DNA of 64,000 bases from Loktanella sp. PT4BL (GTDB taxonomy: Bacteria; Pseudomonadota; Alphaproteobacteria; Rhodobacterales; Rhodobacteraceae), in contig NZ_QJJL01000005.1 in assembly GCF_003201935.1 (NCBI RefSeq), positions 62,001 to 126,000 of the forward strand, in the 5' to 3' direction. Both the position numbers and the translations under genes were made by a program. The notes beneath the pieces are model-generated. The model worked only from the letters and a program-made list of their open reading frames with translations, had not been told where the DNA came from and ran no database searches. Shown here piece after piece: positions 8,274-18,509 of the stretch; position 1 is the first letter of the stretch; every line of letters begins with the position of its first letter.

Positions 8274-9512
8274 ATGATGGACGGTGATATCCGGACAAAT
8301 ATCTATGATGATGGATCGACTGATGCGGCGACGGACGAGCAGCAGATCAGGAATTTCAACATCAACTTCGGCCCGCAACACCCTGCCGCACACGGCGTGT
8401 TGCGTCTGGTGCTGGAACTGGATGGTGAAATCGTAGAGCGCTGCGACCCGCATATCGGCCTGCTGCACCGCGGCACCGAAAAGCTGATGGAAAGCCGCAC
8501 GTATCTGCAAAACCTGCCGTATTTCGACCGCTTGGATTATGTGGCACCAATGAACCAGGAACACGCCTGGTGTCTGGCGATTGAAAAGCTGACCAAAACC
8601 GAAGTACCGCGCCGCGCATCGCTGATCCGTGTGCTTTACTCCGAGATCGGACGCGTGCTGAACCACCTGCTGAACGTCACGACGCAGGCTATGGATGTCG
8701 GCGCGCTGACCCCGCCACTCTGGGGCTTTGAAGAGCGTGAAAAGCTGATGGTCTTTTACGAGCGCGCCTGTGGTGCGCGTCTGCATGCCGCCTATTTCCG
8801 CCCCGGAGGTGTGCATCAGGACCTGCCTGATCAGCTGATCGAGGATATTGATACCTGGGCCGTCGCATTCCCAAAGGTGCTTGACGATATCGACGGCCTG
8901 CTGACCGAGAACCGGATTTTCAAACAGCGTAACGCCGATATCGGGATCGTTACGGAAGAAGATATTCAGGAATGGGGTTTTTCCGGTGTCATGGTGCGCG
9001 GGTCCGGCCTTGCATGGGATTTGCGCCGCGCGCAGCCTTATGAATGCTACGACGAATTCGAATTCCAGATTCCAGTGGGCAAGAACGGCGATTGCTACGA
9101 CCGCTATCTGTGCCGCATGGAAGAGATGCGCCAGTCGGTGCACATCATCCGTCAGGCCTGCGAAAAGCTGCGCCATGAAAGGGGCGATGTGATGGCGCGC
9201 GGCAAGATGACGCCGCCGACACGCGGCGAGATGAAGACCTCGATGGAGGCGCTCATCCACCACTTCAAACTTTATACCGAAGGGTTCCATGTACCCGCAG
9301 GCGAGGTTTATGCCGCGGTCGAAGCCCCCAAAGGCGAATTCGGCGTTTATCTGGTGGCGGACAGCACAAACCAGCCGTATCGCGCCAAGCTGCGTGCGCC
9401 GGGCTATCTTCACCTGCAGGCGATGGATTATATCTGCAAGGGCCACCAGTTGGCGGATGTCAGTGCGATCATCGGGACAATGGATGTCGTGTTCGGCGAG
9501 ATCGACAGATGA
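8274..9512 (+). CDS. nuoD: NADH-quinone oxidoreductase subunit D
   Basis: The 49-kDa-type subunit that forms the quinone-binding cavity with NuoB; it derives from the large subunit of NiFe hydrogenases but lacks the metal cysteines. It has 412 residues. Conserved blocks are [22 protein letters not shown] (quinone-pocket His/Gln region), [23 protein letters not shown], and the C-terminal [18 protein letters not shown]...GYLHLQ with the [19 protein letters not shown] end. ATG 8274 is followed by another ATG at 8277. The stop overlaps the next small gene by 4 bases. Confidence 0.97.
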   Translation: MMDGDIRTNIYDDGSTDAATDEQQIRNFNINFGPQHPAAHGVLRLVLELDGEIVERCDPHIGLLHRGTEKLMESRTYLQNLPYFDRLDYVAPMNQEHAWCLAIEKLTKTEVPRRASLIRVLYSEIGRVLNHLLNVTTQAMDVGALTPPLWGFEEREKLMVFYERACGARLHAAYFRPGGVHQDLPDQLIEDIDTWAVAFPKVLDDIDGLLTENRIFKQRNADIGIVTEEDIQEWGFSGVMVRGSGLAWDLRRAQPYECYDEFEFQIPVGKNGDCYDRYLCRMEEMRQSVHIIRQACEKLRHERGDVMARGKMTPPTRGEMKTSMEALIHHFKLYTEGFHVPAGEVYAAVEAPKGEFGVYLVADSTNQPYRAKLRAPGYLHLQAMDYICKGHQLADVSAIIGTMDVVFGEIDR

Positions 9513-9706
9513 CACTGGGCGACCTGATCCTCGGCATTCTGGTCGCGCTGGGCTTTTTCGTCTCGGCTGCCGTCTCGCGCATGTTCCGCGGGCGTATGGC
9601 GGGGATTTTTATTGGCGGTGTGGTCGGGTTGGCCGTGTCGGTGTTTATTCTGGTCTATGGTCTCACAGATGTGTTTGCCGTTGCGCCGGCTGCTGTTGAA
9701 AACTAG
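9509..9706 (+). CDS. Small two-span membrane protein in the nuo operon
   Basis: A 65-residue protein of unknown function, almost entirely two hydrophobic helices (about residues 5-22 and 30-52) joined by a short [10 protein letters not shown] loop with positive charges. It overlaps nuoD by 4 bases (ATGA), a strong sign that it is translated. No known family recognised. Position suggests a complex I accessory or assembly factor, but this is only inference. Confidence 0.75.
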   Translation: MTLGDLILGILVALGFFVSAAVSRMFRGRMAGIFIGGVVGLAVSVFILVYGLTDVFAVAPAAVEN

Positions 9707-9733
9707 CGCCGGCCCTGTTCAAGGAACAAAGAT

Positions 9734-10048
9734 ATGAAGCGTTATCTGACACTTGCGGCTTTCTTGGGTGCTACAGCCTGTGCCGTGCCGATCATCATAC
9801 CGCTGCCTCTGCCGCCAGCGGAACAAGAGCCGGCACCGGCTGCGGTGCCACAATCCGCGAAAGCGCGCTTTGTGAGCAGTGTCGAAGCGAACGGATGTGC
9901 CCTGACCAGCGCCAACACCGATCTGATCATGGCCGATGCCGTGCTGTCGCGTGAAGATCTGGCCCGTGTCATGACAGAACTGCGCGCAGAGGGGCAGGGC
10001 GCGATTGATGGACAGGCCTTTCGCCTGACCACGGGCGCTTGCGCCTGA
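9734..10048 (+). CDS. Small exported protein, probable lipoprotein, in the nuo operon
   Basis: A 104-residue protein with a short signal sequence (MKRYLTLAAFLGATAC). Cys16 follows ATA, an acceptable though not ideal lipobox, so it may be lipid-anchored. A Pro/Ala-rich linker (residues 20-42) leads into a small domain with Cys55 and Cys103 that could form a disulfide. Ribosome site AAGGAA precedes ATG 9734. Function unknown. Confidence 0.72.
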   Translation: MKRYLTLAAFLGATACAVPIIIPLPLPPAEQEPAPAAVPQSAKARFVSSVEANGCALTSANTDLIMADAVLSREDLARVMTELRAEGQGAIDGQAFRLTTGACA

Positions 10049-10144
10049 AGACAAATCCCTTGCCCGGACCGCCCGGTATGTTAGGGGAACAATGAAAATC
10101 CGGTGGAACCTGTTTCACCGCAACGATGTGACCGGAAAGACCTG

Positions 10145-11260
10145 ATGCTACGCCGCCTTTATCATGAACAGCCAGAGACATTCGCCTTCACGCCCGAGAA
10201 CCAGAAATGGGCCGAGGCGCAGATGAAGAAATTCCCCGAAGGCCGTCAGGCCTCGGCGATCATACCGATCCTGTGGCGCGCGCAAGAGCAGGAAGGCTGG
10301 CTGTCACGCCCTGCCATCGAGTATGTCGCGAATATGCTGGATATGGCATTCATCCGCGCGTTCGAAGTCGCGTCGTTCTACTTTATGTTTCAGCTGCAGC
10401 CAGTTGGCTCTGTGGCGCATATTCAGGTCTGCGGCACGCTGTCTTGCATGATCTGTGGTGCAGAAGATCTGATTGGCGTGTGTCAGGATAAAATCGCGGA
10501 CAAGCCGCACGAGCTGTCGGCTGATGGGAAATTCTCGTGGGAAGAGGTCGAGTGTCTGGGATCCTGCGCCAATGCGCCGATGGTCCAGATCGGCAAGGAT
10601 TACTATGAAGACCTGACCGCCGAGCGCCTGCGCGAAATCATCGACGAACTCGCCGCCGGTCGCGTGCCGACACCGGGGCCCCAGAACGGGCGCTTTGCGG
10701 CAGAGCCCCTCAAAGGGCTGACCACGCTGAAAGATTATGACAGCGGCAAGACCAAGTATAACGCCAGCGTGCAGTTGGCGACGGATATCGGCGATACGGT
10801 CAAACGGATTGACGGCACCGAAGTACCTTTGCTGACGCCTTGGGTGAAAGACGCAAAGAAAGTCGCTGCGCCAAAAACAAAGGCGAAAGCCGCCAAACCC
10901 GCCGCTGACAAGCCTGTCGATGAGACCGGCACAACCAAGCAGCAGGCGGTTGCGAAATCCAAGGCGAAACCGACCGGCAAGTCGAATCCGAACCCTGATG
11001 TTGCCGGTGAAGATGCGGGCAGCGCGCCTGAAACGCTCACCGCCCCGCGTGACGGGAAAGCAGATGATCTCAAAAAGATCAGTGGTGTTGGCCCCAAGCT
11101 GGAACAAGTGCTGAACGAGCTGGGGTTCTGGCACTTTGACCAGATCGCCAAATGGACAGAAGCAGAAATCGCCTGGGTCGACAGCCGTTTGAAATTCAAG
11201 GGCCGCATCGCGCGCGACAACTGGATGGCACAGGCTGCAGATCTCGCCAAGGGTGCGTAA
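10145..11260 (+). CDS. nuoE: NADH-quinone oxidoreductase subunit E with C-terminal helix-hairpin-helix extension
   Basis: The 24-kDa-type subunit of the NADH-oxidising module, carrying the [2Fe-2S] cluster N1a. The core (residues 1 to about 170) has the four ligands Cys96, Cys101, Cys137 and Cys141 in CGTLSC and CLGSC. At 371 residues it is about twice the length of E. coli NuoE. After the core comes a Lys/Ala/Pro-rich linker (about 230-298), then a compact domain (299-371) reading [17 protein letters not shown]...FDQIAKW...[14 protein letters not shown], a helix-hairpin-helix-like fold (GVGPKLE). The same domain recurs in the protein at 11451. ATG 10145 is chosen because it starts the canonical [13 protein letters not shown]; an upstream in-frame start (10103) has no conserved sequence. 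Confidence 0.95.
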   Translation: MLRRLYHEQPETFAFTPENQKWAEAQMKKFPEGRQASAIIPILWRAQEQEGWLSRPAIEYVANMLDMAFIRAFEVASFYFMFQLQPVGSVAHIQVCGTLSCMICGAEDLIGVCQDKIADKPHELSADGKFSWEEVECLGSCANAPMVQIGKDYYEDLTAERLREIIDELAAGRVPTPGPQNGRFAAEPLKGLTTLKDYDSGKTKYNASVQLATDIGDTVKRIDGTEVPLLTPWVKDAKKVAAPKTKAKAAKPAADKPVDETGTTKQQAVAKSKAKPTGKSNPNPDVAGEDAGSAPETLTAPRDGKADDLKKISGVGPKLEQVLNELGFWHFDQIAKWTEAEIAWVDSRLKFKGRIARDNWMAQAADLAKGA

Positions 11261-11450
11261 ACGCATAGCCATTAGGCATCGCACGCCTGCAATTGGCCGG
11301 ATGTCTTGGGCTTTTGCGGTATTTCTTTACCGGATGGCAAAGATTGGTTTAGAGATATCCCTGAACGTGCGCTTGCGTCAGTTTGGCACAGGCGGTTGGC
11401 GTTTTATCTGCAAGGCCGCCACACCGGCCACCTGAGGGAGAGAGAAGACC

Positions 11451-12059
11451 ATGAAAGATACTGCACCGATCAGTCAGGGCATCATTGCCGTAGCTGCTTT
11501 GTTTGCCATCATTGCAGCAGGCGTTGCATTTGTTCTTTACGATTACGGACTGTTTGGTTCGGCCTTTATAGGTGGTATCGTTGGTGTGATTGCCGCGATC
11601 GCGCTGGCGCTGGGGTGGCGCGAACCTGCACCTGGCCCCAACCAGTTTGAAGCCCCTGTTGCAAAGGCGGCCCCTGTTGCTGCGCCAGAACCTGCTGCTG
11701 CCGCCGCACCTGCACCGAAGCCAGCCGCGCCTGCTGCTGCGCCTGCTGCCGAGGCACCTGCATCCACGGCTGATGACGCGCCAGAGTTCCTGAGTGCAGC
11801 ACGTGATGGCGGGCCGGATGATCTCAAACAGATCAAAGGCGTTGGTCCGAAGCTCGAGAAAACCCTGCATGGCATGGGCATTTTCCACTTTGACCAGATC
11901 GCGACATGGGGCCCCAAAGAACAGGCCTGGATTGATGACAATCTGGAAGGTTTCAAAGGCCGTGCGACCCGTGATAACTGGGTCGAACAGGCAAAGACTC
12001 TTGCTGCCGGTGGAGAAACAGAATTCTCCAAGAAGGTTGACAAGGGTGGCGTTTACTAA
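11451..12059 (+). CDS. Membrane-anchored helix-hairpin-helix domain protein, NuoE-tail paralogue
   Basis: A 202-residue protein with two N-terminal membrane spans (about 11-30 and 36-56), a 60-residue Ala/Pro linker (60-108), and a C-terminal domain (about 112-185). That domain matches the NuoE tail closely: DDLKQIKGVGPKLEKTL, FHFDQIATW, and FKGRATRDNWVEQAKTLA. From memory, the same module also ends ribosomal protein L21 in this family, including the GGETEFSK tail; this should be checked. The ribosome site is strong (GAGGGAGAGAGAA). The 190 bases before it hold nothing else recognisable. It could tether nucleic acid or a protein partner to the membrane near complex I; its real role is unknown. 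Confidence 0.82.
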   Translation: MKDTAPISQGIIAVAALFAIIAAGVAFVLYDYGLFGSAFIGGIVGVIAAIALALGWREPAPGPNQFEAPVAKAAPVAAPEPAAAAAPAPKPAAPAAAPAAEAPASTADDAPEFLSAARDGGPDDLKQIKGVGPKLEKTLHGMGIFHFDQIATWGPKEQAWIDDNLEGFKGRATRDNWVEQAKTLAAGGETEFSKKVDKGGVY

Positions 12060-12074
12060 GGCAACGACAGACGA

Positions 12075-12305
12075 ATGGCCCAACACGGAAACACCTCTGA
12101 GAGCCGCGCGGGACAACGCGTCGCGTTGATTGTAGCGGGGACAGGTGTTTTCTGGGTGTTGGCCAATCTGATTGGCGCCGAATATGACTGGCCGAACCGT
12201 TTGCGGGCCCTTTTTGACCTTGCAGCGCTCGCCGGTTTCGGGTTTGCCCTGTGGCAGACCTACCAACTCTGGCGTGCGCGCCAAAAAGACAAGGGCGATA
12301 GCTGA
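12075..12305 (+). CDS. Small two-span membrane protein, DUF5337-like
   Basis: A 76-residue protein with two hydrophobic spans (about 16-34 and 44-62) separated by [15 protein letters not shown], ending in a basic/polar tail. It resembles the short DUF5337 proteins found in Rhodobacterales nuo operons (recognition from memory, moderate certainty). Its stop overlaps the nuoF start by one base, so expression is linked to NuoF. Confidence 0.75.
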   Translation: MAQHGNTSESRAGQRVALIVAGTGVFWVLANLIGAEYDWPNRLRALFDLAALAGFGFALWQTYQLWRARQKDKGDS

Positions 12306-13591
12306 TGCTCAAAGATGAGAACCGGATTTTCACGAACCTTTACGGGATGCATGACCGCACTTTGAAAGGTGCGCAGGCGCGGGGCCATTGGGATGGTACT
12401 GCCGACATCATCAAGAAGGGCCGTGACTGGATCATCAATGAAATGAAAGCCTCGGGTCTGCGTGGCCGGGGTGGGGCGGGTTTTCCGACCGGCCTGAAAT
12501 GGTCGTTTATGCCCAAGGAGAGTGACGGTCGTCCGGCCTATCTGGTGGTGAACGCCGACGAATCCGAGCCCGGTACATGCAAGGACCGCGAAATCATGCG
12601 CCACGATCCGCATACGCTGGTCGAAGGGTGTCTGATTGCCAGCTTCGCGATGAACGCGAATGCCTGCTATATTTATATTCGTGGCGAATATATCCGCGAA
12701 AAAGAGGCGCTGCAGGCCGCGATTGACGAATGCTACGCTGCCGGTCTGGTGGGCAAGAATGCTGCCAAATCCGGCTGGGATTTCGATATTTACCTGACCC
12801 ACGGTGCCGGTGCCTATATCTGCGGCGAAGAAACAGCACTGCTGGAAAGCCTCGAAGGCAAAAAGGGCATGCCGCGCATGAAGCCGCCGTTCCCTGCGGG
12901 TGCGGGTCTTTACGGCTGCCCGACCACGGTAAACAACGTGGAGTCCATCGCGGTTGTGCCAACGATCCTGCGCCGTGGTGGTGGCTGGTTTGCAAGCATG
13001 GGCCGCCCGAACAATGCCGGCACCAAGCTTTTTGCGATTTCGGGCCACGTGAACAACCCCTGCGTTGTCGAAGAGGAAATGTCGATTTCCTTTGAAGAAC
13101 TCATTGAAAAGCATTGCGGCGGTATTCGCGGCGGCTGGGATAACCTCAAGGCGGTTATTCCGGGCGGCTCATCCGTGCCATGTGTGCGCGGCGAGAACAT
13201 GCGCGACGCTGTCATGGATTTTGATGCGCTCAAGGAAAAGGGATCCTCGCTCGGCACGGCTGCTGTGATCGTGATGGATAACTCGACCGATATGATCAAG
13301 GCGATCTGGCGTCTGTCCAAGTTTTACAAGCACGAAAGCTGTGGCCAGTGTACGCCCTGCCGCGAAGGCACCGGCTGGATGATGCGCGTGATGGCGCGTC
13401 TTGTCGAAGGCAACGCCAGCGTGGAAGAGATTGATATGTTGCTCGACGTGACAAAACAGGTCGAAGGCCATACGATTTGCGCGCTGGGGGATGCGGCTGC
13501 ATGGCCGATCCAGGGCTTGATCAAGAACTTCCGGGACGAAATCGAGGACCGGATCAAAGGCAAACGTTTGGCGGGGATGGCAGCAGAATGA
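12305..13591 (+). CDS. nuoF: NADH-quinone oxidoreductase subunit F
   Basis: The 51-kDa-type subunit that binds NADH, FMN and cluster N3 and takes up electrons into complex I. It has 428 residues. Visible features are the glycine-rich nucleotide loop [16 protein letters not shown] (51-66), the FMN region [18 protein letters not shown], and cluster ligands in [12 protein letters not shown] (about 345-356) plus the later Cys in HTICALGD. It is close-packed between the 76-residue gene and a lipoprotein gene that overlaps its stop. Confidence 0.97.
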   Translation: MLKDENRIFTNLYGMHDRTLKGAQARGHWDGTADIIKKGRDWIINEMKASGLRGRGGAGFPTGLKWSFMPKESDGRPAYLVVNADESEPGTCKDREIMRHDPHTLVEGCLIASFAMNANACYIYIRGEYIREKEALQAAIDECYAAGLVGKNAAKSGWDFDIYLTHGAGAYICGEETALLESLEGKKGMPRMKPPFPAGAGLYGCPTTVNNVESIAVVPTILRRGGGWFASMGRPNNAGTKLFAISGHVNNPCVVEEEMSISFEELIEKHCGGIRGGWDNLKAVIPGGSSVPCVRGENMRDAVMDFDALKEKGSSLGTAAVIVMDNSTDMIKAIWRLSKFYKHESCGQCTPCREGTGWMMRVMARLVEGNASVEEIDMLLDVTKQVEGHTICALGDAAAWPIQGLIKNFRDEIEDRIKGKRLAGMAAE

Positions 13592-13992
13592 TGACACGTG
13601 GATTGATGCTTGGCGCGGCTTTGGCACTGGCCGCTTGTACAACCGGCGGGGCGCGGTCATTTGATGATCCGGCTGTGCAGAAATTGTTCAATATGTCGAC
13701 GCCGCAGTACTACGCCAGCCTGACGCTGGCCAACCGTATTGCGCAGAACTGCGCGCGTTACAGCTATGATGCGGCGTTGGATTCCTCTTTGAACGAAGCA
13801 CGCAACGAGGTTGGCCGTGGGTCTTTGTCCGCAAACAGCCAGCGCGCCGGTATCGAACTTGAAACCGACGTCAGCCAGCGCAGCTTTCAGGTCAAGCACG
13901 GCGTGGATATCACATCCGATGATCTTTGCGCCGCAGGGGACGCCGAGGTACTTGAAGGCTCGGCCATCAGCGCGCTGCTGATCCCCGCCTAA
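13588..13992 (+). CDS. Small lipoprotein in the nuo operon
   Basis: A 134-residue protein with a classic lipoprotein signal ([17 protein letters not shown], lipobox LAAC, Cys17). The mature part is polar and mostly helical, with two further cysteines (in NCARYS and DLCAAGD) that may pair. It overlaps the nuoF stop by 4 bases; ATG 13591 is a second possible start. Unknown family; an envelope-side helper of complex I or an unrelated passenger. Confidence 0.78.
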   Translation: MMTRGLMLGAALALAACTTGGARSFDDPAVQKLFNMSTPQYYASLTLANRIAQNCARYSYDAALDSSLNEARNEVGRGSLSANSQRAGIELETDVSQRSFQVKHGVDITSDDLCAAGDAEVLEGSAISALLIPA

Positions 13993-13998
13993 ACCCTT

Positions 13999-14232
13999 AT
14001 GGCGTTTCGGAATATTCTTGACGGGGCCGCGAGCTTTGGCGCGGCCCTTGTCACGTCTGGCGTTTGCTTTTTGCCCGCGTGGTTTACTGTTAAAGCTGTG
14101 CGGGCTGACATAGCGCCCGTTTGGGCCTATGCGGCGGCAGGTGCTTTGGCGCTTATCGGGGTGATCCTGACACTGGCGTTCTTGCGCAAGGGGATCGCAG
14201 GTATTGCGCCGGCACGGCAACGGCGGCGGTAA
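13999..14232 (+). CDS. Small two-span membrane protein in the nuo operon
   Basis: A 77-residue hydrophobic protein with two likely membrane spans (about 12-34 and 43-65) and an Arg-rich C-terminal end (ARQRRR), which suggests that the C-terminus stays in the cytoplasm. It begins 6 bases after the preceding lipoprotein gene; no good ribosome site is seen, so it may depend on coupled translation. Function unknown. Confidence 0.65.
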   Translation: MAFRNILDGAASFGAALVTSGVCFLPAWFTVKAVRADIAPVWAYAAAGALALIGVILTLAFLRKGIAGIAPARQRRR

Positions 14233-14237
14233 TGTAA

Positions 14238-14255
14238 GGTGGGTTTCAACCCACC
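14238..14255 (+). repeat. Inverted repeat GGTGGGTT-TC-AACCCACC inside the nuo operon
   Basis: A perfect 8-bp inverted repeat in the 43-base gap between two operon genes. As RNA it would form GGTGGG / CCCACC with a TTTCAA loop. There is no T run, so it is not a standard terminator; it could be a mild attenuator, an mRNA processing or stability element, or a member of a dispersed intergenic repeat family. Confidence 0.5.
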
Positions 14256-14275
14256 CGCCCAGAAAGGACCAGCAG

Positions 14276-14728
14276 ATGCACCTTGCCGAGTTGAACATAG
14301 GTCGCCTGATTGCCCCCACGGATGATCCGCGCGTGGCCGAGTTTATGAACAACCTTGATCTGATCAACGGACTGGGCAAGCGCATGCCGGGGTTTGTGTG
14401 GATGATGGAAGGTTCGGGCGAGCCCGGCAAGGGCAACACCGAGGCGCATTTGGACGGTGATCCGCAGTTTGTAGCCAATCTGTCGGTTTGGGAAACGCCC
14501 GCACAATTGCGGACCTATGTCTTTGATACCCTGCACGCCAGATTCATGAATCGCAGCAAAGAATGGTTCGAAACGCTGGTACAGATGCATTTTGTGATGT
14601 GGTGGGTGCCGGAAGGGACGCAACCGACGCTCGACGAAGCGATGGCCAAGCTGCAGCATCGGCAGACGCATGGCGATAGCGAAGAGGCTTTTGGCTGGGA
14701 TTGGTTGCGCGCCAAGGATCGGCTATGA
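14276..14728 (+). CDS. DUF3291 domain-containing protein
   Basis: A 150-residue soluble protein resembling the DUF3291 family (ferredoxin-like fold related to antibiotic-biosynthesis monooxygenase-type domains; recognition from memory). Conserved-looking parts are MHLAELNIGRLIAP, the GFVWMMEGSGEPG loop, LSVWETPAQLRTYVF, and the aromatic HFVMWWVPEGTQPT segment. Ribosome site AGAAAGGA precedes ATG 14276. No cofactor motif is seen. A role in redox or quinone-related protection is possible given the operon but not demonstrated. Confidence 0.78.
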   Translation: MHLAELNIGRLIAPTDDPRVAEFMNNLDLINGLGKRMPGFVWMMEGSGEPGKGNTEAHLDGDPQFVANLSVWETPAQLRTYVFDTLHARFMNRSKEWFETLVQMHFVMWWVPEGTQPTLDEAMAKLQHRQTHGDSEEAFGWDWLRAKDRL

Positions 14729-14894
14729 ACAAGTGAAGGTAAAAACACATGATGTCAGTGACTTAACTCACTCTGTTTTCTCTATTCGGCATGAATATAC
14801 CGATGTCAAAGCCCTGATATTGAATAACGCGGCCCGAAAGATGATCTGTACTGCGAGCAATGTGACGCGTCGGGTGTCGCAGAGGAGATCGAGA

Positions 14895-15299
14895 ATGAAA
14901 CACTTTGCCCTTGGTGCCGTCATGGCTGTCGCGACGGTTATGTCTGCGGGCCATGCGTCTGCACAGACCGCGCTGAAAGATGTGGCACATGTACGCGACG
15001 GCATTATCGCTGTGGGCATGGCCTATGAGATTTCCGAGCAATGCGACAGCATTCGTGCGCGCCTGTTTCGCGGGTATGGGTATCTGCAATCCCTGCGCAG
15101 CCATGCCAGCAGCCTTGGCTTTTCCGATGAAGAGATTGATGCCTACATCAATGACGACGCAGAAAAAGACCGGCTTGAGGGCATTGCGCGTGCACAATTG
15201 GCCCGCCTTGGGGTCGTTGCGGATGATCCTGACAGCTATTGCACCGTAGGTCGCGCCCAAATCGCCGCAAATACGCGCGTTGGCTGGCTCTTGCGCTAA
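14895..15299 (+). CDS. Exported protein, DUF5333-like
   Basis: A 134-residue protein with a Sec signal peptide (MKHFALGAVMAVATVMSAGHASA, cleavage likely after ASA, residue 23). The mature part is helical with two cysteines, in SEQCDSIRAR and DSYCTVG, likely a disulfide. It resembles the DUF5333 proteins described for Rhodobacterales (from memory). ATG 14895 is chosen because it starts the signal peptide and has GAGGAGATCGAGA before it. The 166 bases upstream, after the DUF3291 gene, hold no gene that I can see. Confidence 0.78.
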   Translation: MKHFALGAVMAVATVMSAGHASAQTALKDVAHVRDGIIAVGMAYEISEQCDSIRARLFRGYGYLQSLRSHASSLGFSDEEIDAYINDDAEKDRLEGIARAQLARLGVVADDPDSYCTVGRAQIAANTRVGWLLR

Positions 15300-15437
15300 G
15301 ACTTTGCTGCAAGTGCGAAAAGTGATCGTTTTTTTGTCAATCTGACTGGCATCGCGTGGCCTGTCGCGTTAGAACGCGTGACAACGCGCTAGGTCCCTTG
15401 CGGCCTAAGGCGCATGAGGGAACACATAGGACACGCC

Positions 15438-17456
15438 ATGTCTGATCTGCGCAAAGTCATCATTGATGGAAATGAGGTCGAAGTTGACGGGGCTATGACC
15501 CTGATACAGGCCTGTGAAGAGGCGGGGATCGAAATCCCGCGTTTCTGCTATCATGAGCGGCTTTCCATTGCGGGCAACTGCCGCATGTGTCTGGTCGAGG
15601 TTGTGGGCGGCCCGCCAAAACCTGCCGCCTCTTGCGCGATGCAGGTCAAGGATTTGCGCCCCGGTCCGGAAGGCCAGCCGCCTGTTGTGAAAACAAACTC
15701 GCCCATGGTCAAAAAGGCCCGCGAAGGCGTGATGGAGTTTTTGCTGATCAACCACCCGCTGGATTGCCCGATTTGCGACCAAGGCGGTGAATGTGATCTT
15801 CAGGATCAGGCCATGGCTTACGGCGTCGATTTCAGCCGTTTCCGCGAACCCAAGCGCGCAACCGAGGATCTTGATCTTGGTCCATTGGTCGAAACCCATA
15901 TGACCCGTTGTATCTCCTGCACCCGCTGTGTGCGTTTTACGACCGAGGTCGCCGGTATTCACCAGATGGGCCAGACAGGGCGCGGTGAGGATGCCGAGAT
16001 TACGTCCTATCTGGGCGAAACGCTCGATTCGAATATGCAGGGCAACATCATCGACCTGTGCCCCGTTGGTGCGCTGGTTTCCAAGCCCTACGCTTTCACC
16101 GCCCGCCCTTGGGAACTGACCAAAACAGAATCAATTGATGTGATGGATGCACTCGGGTCCAACATCCGCGTGGATACCAAGGGCCGCGAAGTGATGCGTT
16201 TCCTGCCGCGCAACCATGACGGCGTGAATGAAGAGTGGATTTCCGACAAGACCCGTTTTGTCTGGGACGGCCTGCGCCGCCAGCGTCTGGATACGCCTTA
16301 CATCCGTGAAAACGGCAAGCTGCGCAAAGCCAGCTGGCCCGAGGCGCTTGCCGCTGCGGCCGCCGCGATGAAAGGCAAGAAAGTCGCGGGTCTTGTGGGT
16401 GATCTGGCGCCTGTTGAAGCTGCTTTCGCGCTCAAGCAATTGATCGAAGGGCAGGGTGGCCGTGTTGAGTGCCGCACGGATGGTGCGAAACTGCCTATCG
16501 GCAACCGCTCTGGTTATGTCGGCACTGCCGCGATCGAAGATATTGATAATGCCGACATGATCCTGCTGATCGGCACCAACCCGCGCGAGGAAGCGCCGGT
16601 ATTGAATGCGCGTATCCGCAAGGCGTGGTCACGTGGGGCGCATGTCGCACGGATCGGGACAAATGATGATCTGACCTATGATGTGGTCCAGATTGGTGCG
16701 GGCCGCGATGATCTGGTCAAACTGGCCGAGATGGATCACAGCGACAAAAAAGACAAAGCTGGCGTGATGATCGTTGGCATGGGTGCTTTGAACGAGGCCG
16801 ATGGCGAAGCCGTTCTGAGCCAGGCGATGAAAGCGGCCGAGGCTGCGGGAGCGAAACTCCTGATTCTGCACACCGCGGCTGGCCGTGTGGGTGCCATGGA
16901 TGTGGGTGCTGCAACCGAAGGCGGGCTTGAGGCCGCACTTGAGGGCGCCGAAGTGATCTACAACCTTGGTGCGGATGAGGTTGAGGTCAAACCGGGTGCC
17001 TTTGTGATCTATCAGGGTAGCCACGGCGACCGTGGTGCGCACCGCGCCGATATTATCCTGCCGGCCGCTGCCTATACCGAAGAAAACGGGTTGTTCGTCA
17101 ACACCGAAGGCCGTCCGCAACTGGCACTGCGTGCCAGCTTCCCGCCGGGGCAAGCCAAGGAAAACTGGGCGATCCTGCGGGCGTTGTCGGCAGAATTGGA
17201 TGCGACACTGCCATTCGACAGCATGGCGCAACTGCGTCAGGCGCTTGTGGCGGCGCACCCACATCTGGGTGATATTGATGAAGTGGCCGAGAATGAATGG
17301 TCTGCGCTGCCGGTCAAGAAACCCGGATCGGCTGATTTCCGCAATGCGGTGACCGACTTCTATCTGACAAACCCGATTGCCCGCGCGTCAACACTGATGG
17401 CAGAGCTGAGCGCGAACGCGAAGGCACGGAAATCTGCGCCACTGGCCGCAGAATAA
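15438..17456 (+). CDS. nuoG: NADH-quinone oxidoreductase subunit G
   Basis: The large 75-kDa-type subunit (672 residues) holding clusters N1b, N4 and N5. The N-terminal ferredoxin-like domain has N1b ligands in [22 protein letters not shown] and ASCAMQ. The N5 His/Cys set is [18 protein letters not shown], and N4 ligands are RCISCTRC with DLCPVGAL. The rest is the molybdopterin-oxidoreductase-like domain without a cofactor, as usual for alphaproteobacterial and mitochondrial forms. The 138-base gap before it contains a T7 tract (15329-15335) and a short GCGTT/AACGC repeat, but no clear promoter. Confidence 0.97.
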   Translation: MSDLRKVIIDGNEVEVDGAMTLIQACEEAGIEIPRFCYHERLSIAGNCRMCLVEVVGGPPKPAASCAMQVKDLRPGPEGQPPVVKTNSPMVKKAREGVMEFLLINHPLDCPICDQGGECDLQDQAMAYGVDFSRFREPKRATEDLDLGPLVETHMTRCISCTRCVRFTTEVAGIHQMGQTGRGEDAEITSYLGETLDSNMQGNIIDLCPVGALVSKPYAFTARPWELTKTESIDVMDALGSNIRVDTKGREVMRFLPRNHDGVNEEWISDKTRFVWDGLRRQRLDTPYIRENGKLRKASWPEALAAAAAAMKGKKVAGLVGDLAPVEAAFALKQLIEGQGGRVECRTDGAKLPIGNRSGYVGTAAIEDIDNADMILLIGTNPREEAPVLNARIRKAWSRGAHVARIGTNDDLTYDVVQIGAGRDDLVKLAEMDHSDKKDKAGVMIVGMGALNEADGEAVLSQAMKAAEAAGAKLLILHTAAGRVGAMDVGAATEGGLEAALEGAEVIYNLGADEVEVKPGAFVIYQGSHGDRGAHRADIILPAAAYTEENGLFVNTEGRPQLALRASFPPGQAKENWAILRALSAELDATLPFDSMAQLRQALVAAHPHLGDIDEVAENEWSALPVKKPGSADFRNAVTDFYLTNPIARASTLMAELSANAKARKSAPLAAE

Positions 17457-17467
17457 GGACGACGACA

Positions 17468-18508
17468 ATGGTTGAATTCTTTACCAACACCAACCTTGGC
17501 ATCGTCCTTGTGATCTTGGGGCAGTGTCTGCTGGTGCTTGTGCCGCTTCTGGTCGCACTTGCGTTTCTGATGTATGCCGACCGTAAGGTCTGGGCTGCCG
17601 TCCAGATGCGCAAGGGGCCAAACATTGTGGGCCCGTTCGGCCTGTTGCAGTCCTTTGCCGACTTTCTGAAATATATCGTCAAGGAAATCGTCGTGCCTGC
17701 GGGTGCGGATAAGTTCGTTTTCTTCCTTGCCCCGCTGATCGCATTTGTTCTGTCGGTCATCGCCTGGTCCGTGATTCCTTTCAATGACGGCTGGGTGCTG
17801 GCGGATATCAACGTGGCGATCCTCTATATCTTCGCAATCGGCTCTTTGGAGGTCTACGGCGTCATCATGGGTGGCTGGGCCTCGAACTCGAAATATCCGT
17901 TCCTTGGCTCGCTGCGGTCAGCGGCGCAGATGATTTCCTATGAGGTCTCGATCGGTCTGATCATCGTCGGTGTGATCATCTCGGCGGGTTCCATGAACTT
18001 CGGCGATATCGTTGCCGCACAAGACGGCAACGCGGGCCTGTTCAACTGGTTCTGGGTTGCGCATTTCCCGATGCTCTTCCTGTTCTTTATCAGCGCGTTG
18101 GCCGAAACAAACCGTCCACCGTTTGACCTGCCCGAGGCTGAATCGGAACTCGTCGCGGGCTATCAGGTGGAATACTCCTCCACACCGTTCCTTTTGTTCA
18201 TGATCGGTGAACTGATGGCGGTCGTGCTGATGTGCGCGCTGATCTCGCTCTTGTTCTTCGGGGGCTGGCTGTCGCCTGTACCGTTCCTGCCGGATGGTAT
18301 CTTCTGGATGGTGCTGAAGATGGCGATGTGTTTCTTCATGTTCGCGATGGTCAAGGCCATCACCCCGCGCTACCGCTATGACCAATTGATGCGCATTGGC
18401 TGGAAGGTCTTCCTGCCACTGTCGCTGGGTTGGGTCGTGCTGGTGTCGTTCCTTGCAAAATTCGAAGTACTCGGCGGCTTCTGGGCACGCTGGGCTATGG
18501 GAGCATAA
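17468..18508 (+). CDS. nuoH: NADH-quinone oxidoreductase subunit H
   Basis: The eight-span membrane subunit (346 residues) joining the peripheral arm to the proton pumps and forming the quinone tunnel. Conserved sections include [26 protein letters not shown] near the start and the acidic loop [27 protein letters not shown]. The gene is 11 bases after nuoG and 1 base before nuoI. Confidence 0.97.
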   Translation: MVEFFTNTNLGIVLVILGQCLLVLVPLLVALAFLMYADRKVWAAVQMRKGPNIVGPFGLLQSFADFLKYIVKEIVVPAGADKFVFFLAPLIAFVLSVIAWSVIPFNDGWVLADINVAILYIFAIGSLEVYGVIMGGWASNSKYPFLGSLRSAAQMISYEVSIGLIIVGVIISAGSMNFGDIVAAQDGNAGLFNWFWVAHFPMLFLFFISALAETNRPPFDLPEAESELVAGYQVEYSSTPFLLFMIGELMAVVLMCALISLLFFGGWLSPVPFLPDGIFWMVLKMAMCFFMFAMVKAITPRYRYDQLMRIGWKVFLPLSLGWVVLVSFLAKFEVLGGFWARWAMGA

Positions 18509-18509
18509 A

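Noticed and set aside
8256..9515. 419-codon minus-strand open frame opposite nuoD
   Set aside because: It covers exactly the nuoD gene on the other strand and has shadow-type composition.
11253..11435. 60-codon plus-strand frame in the gap after nuoE
   Set aside because: Overlaps the end of nuoE, is basic and irregular, and has no ribosome site; the gap is better seen as non-coding.
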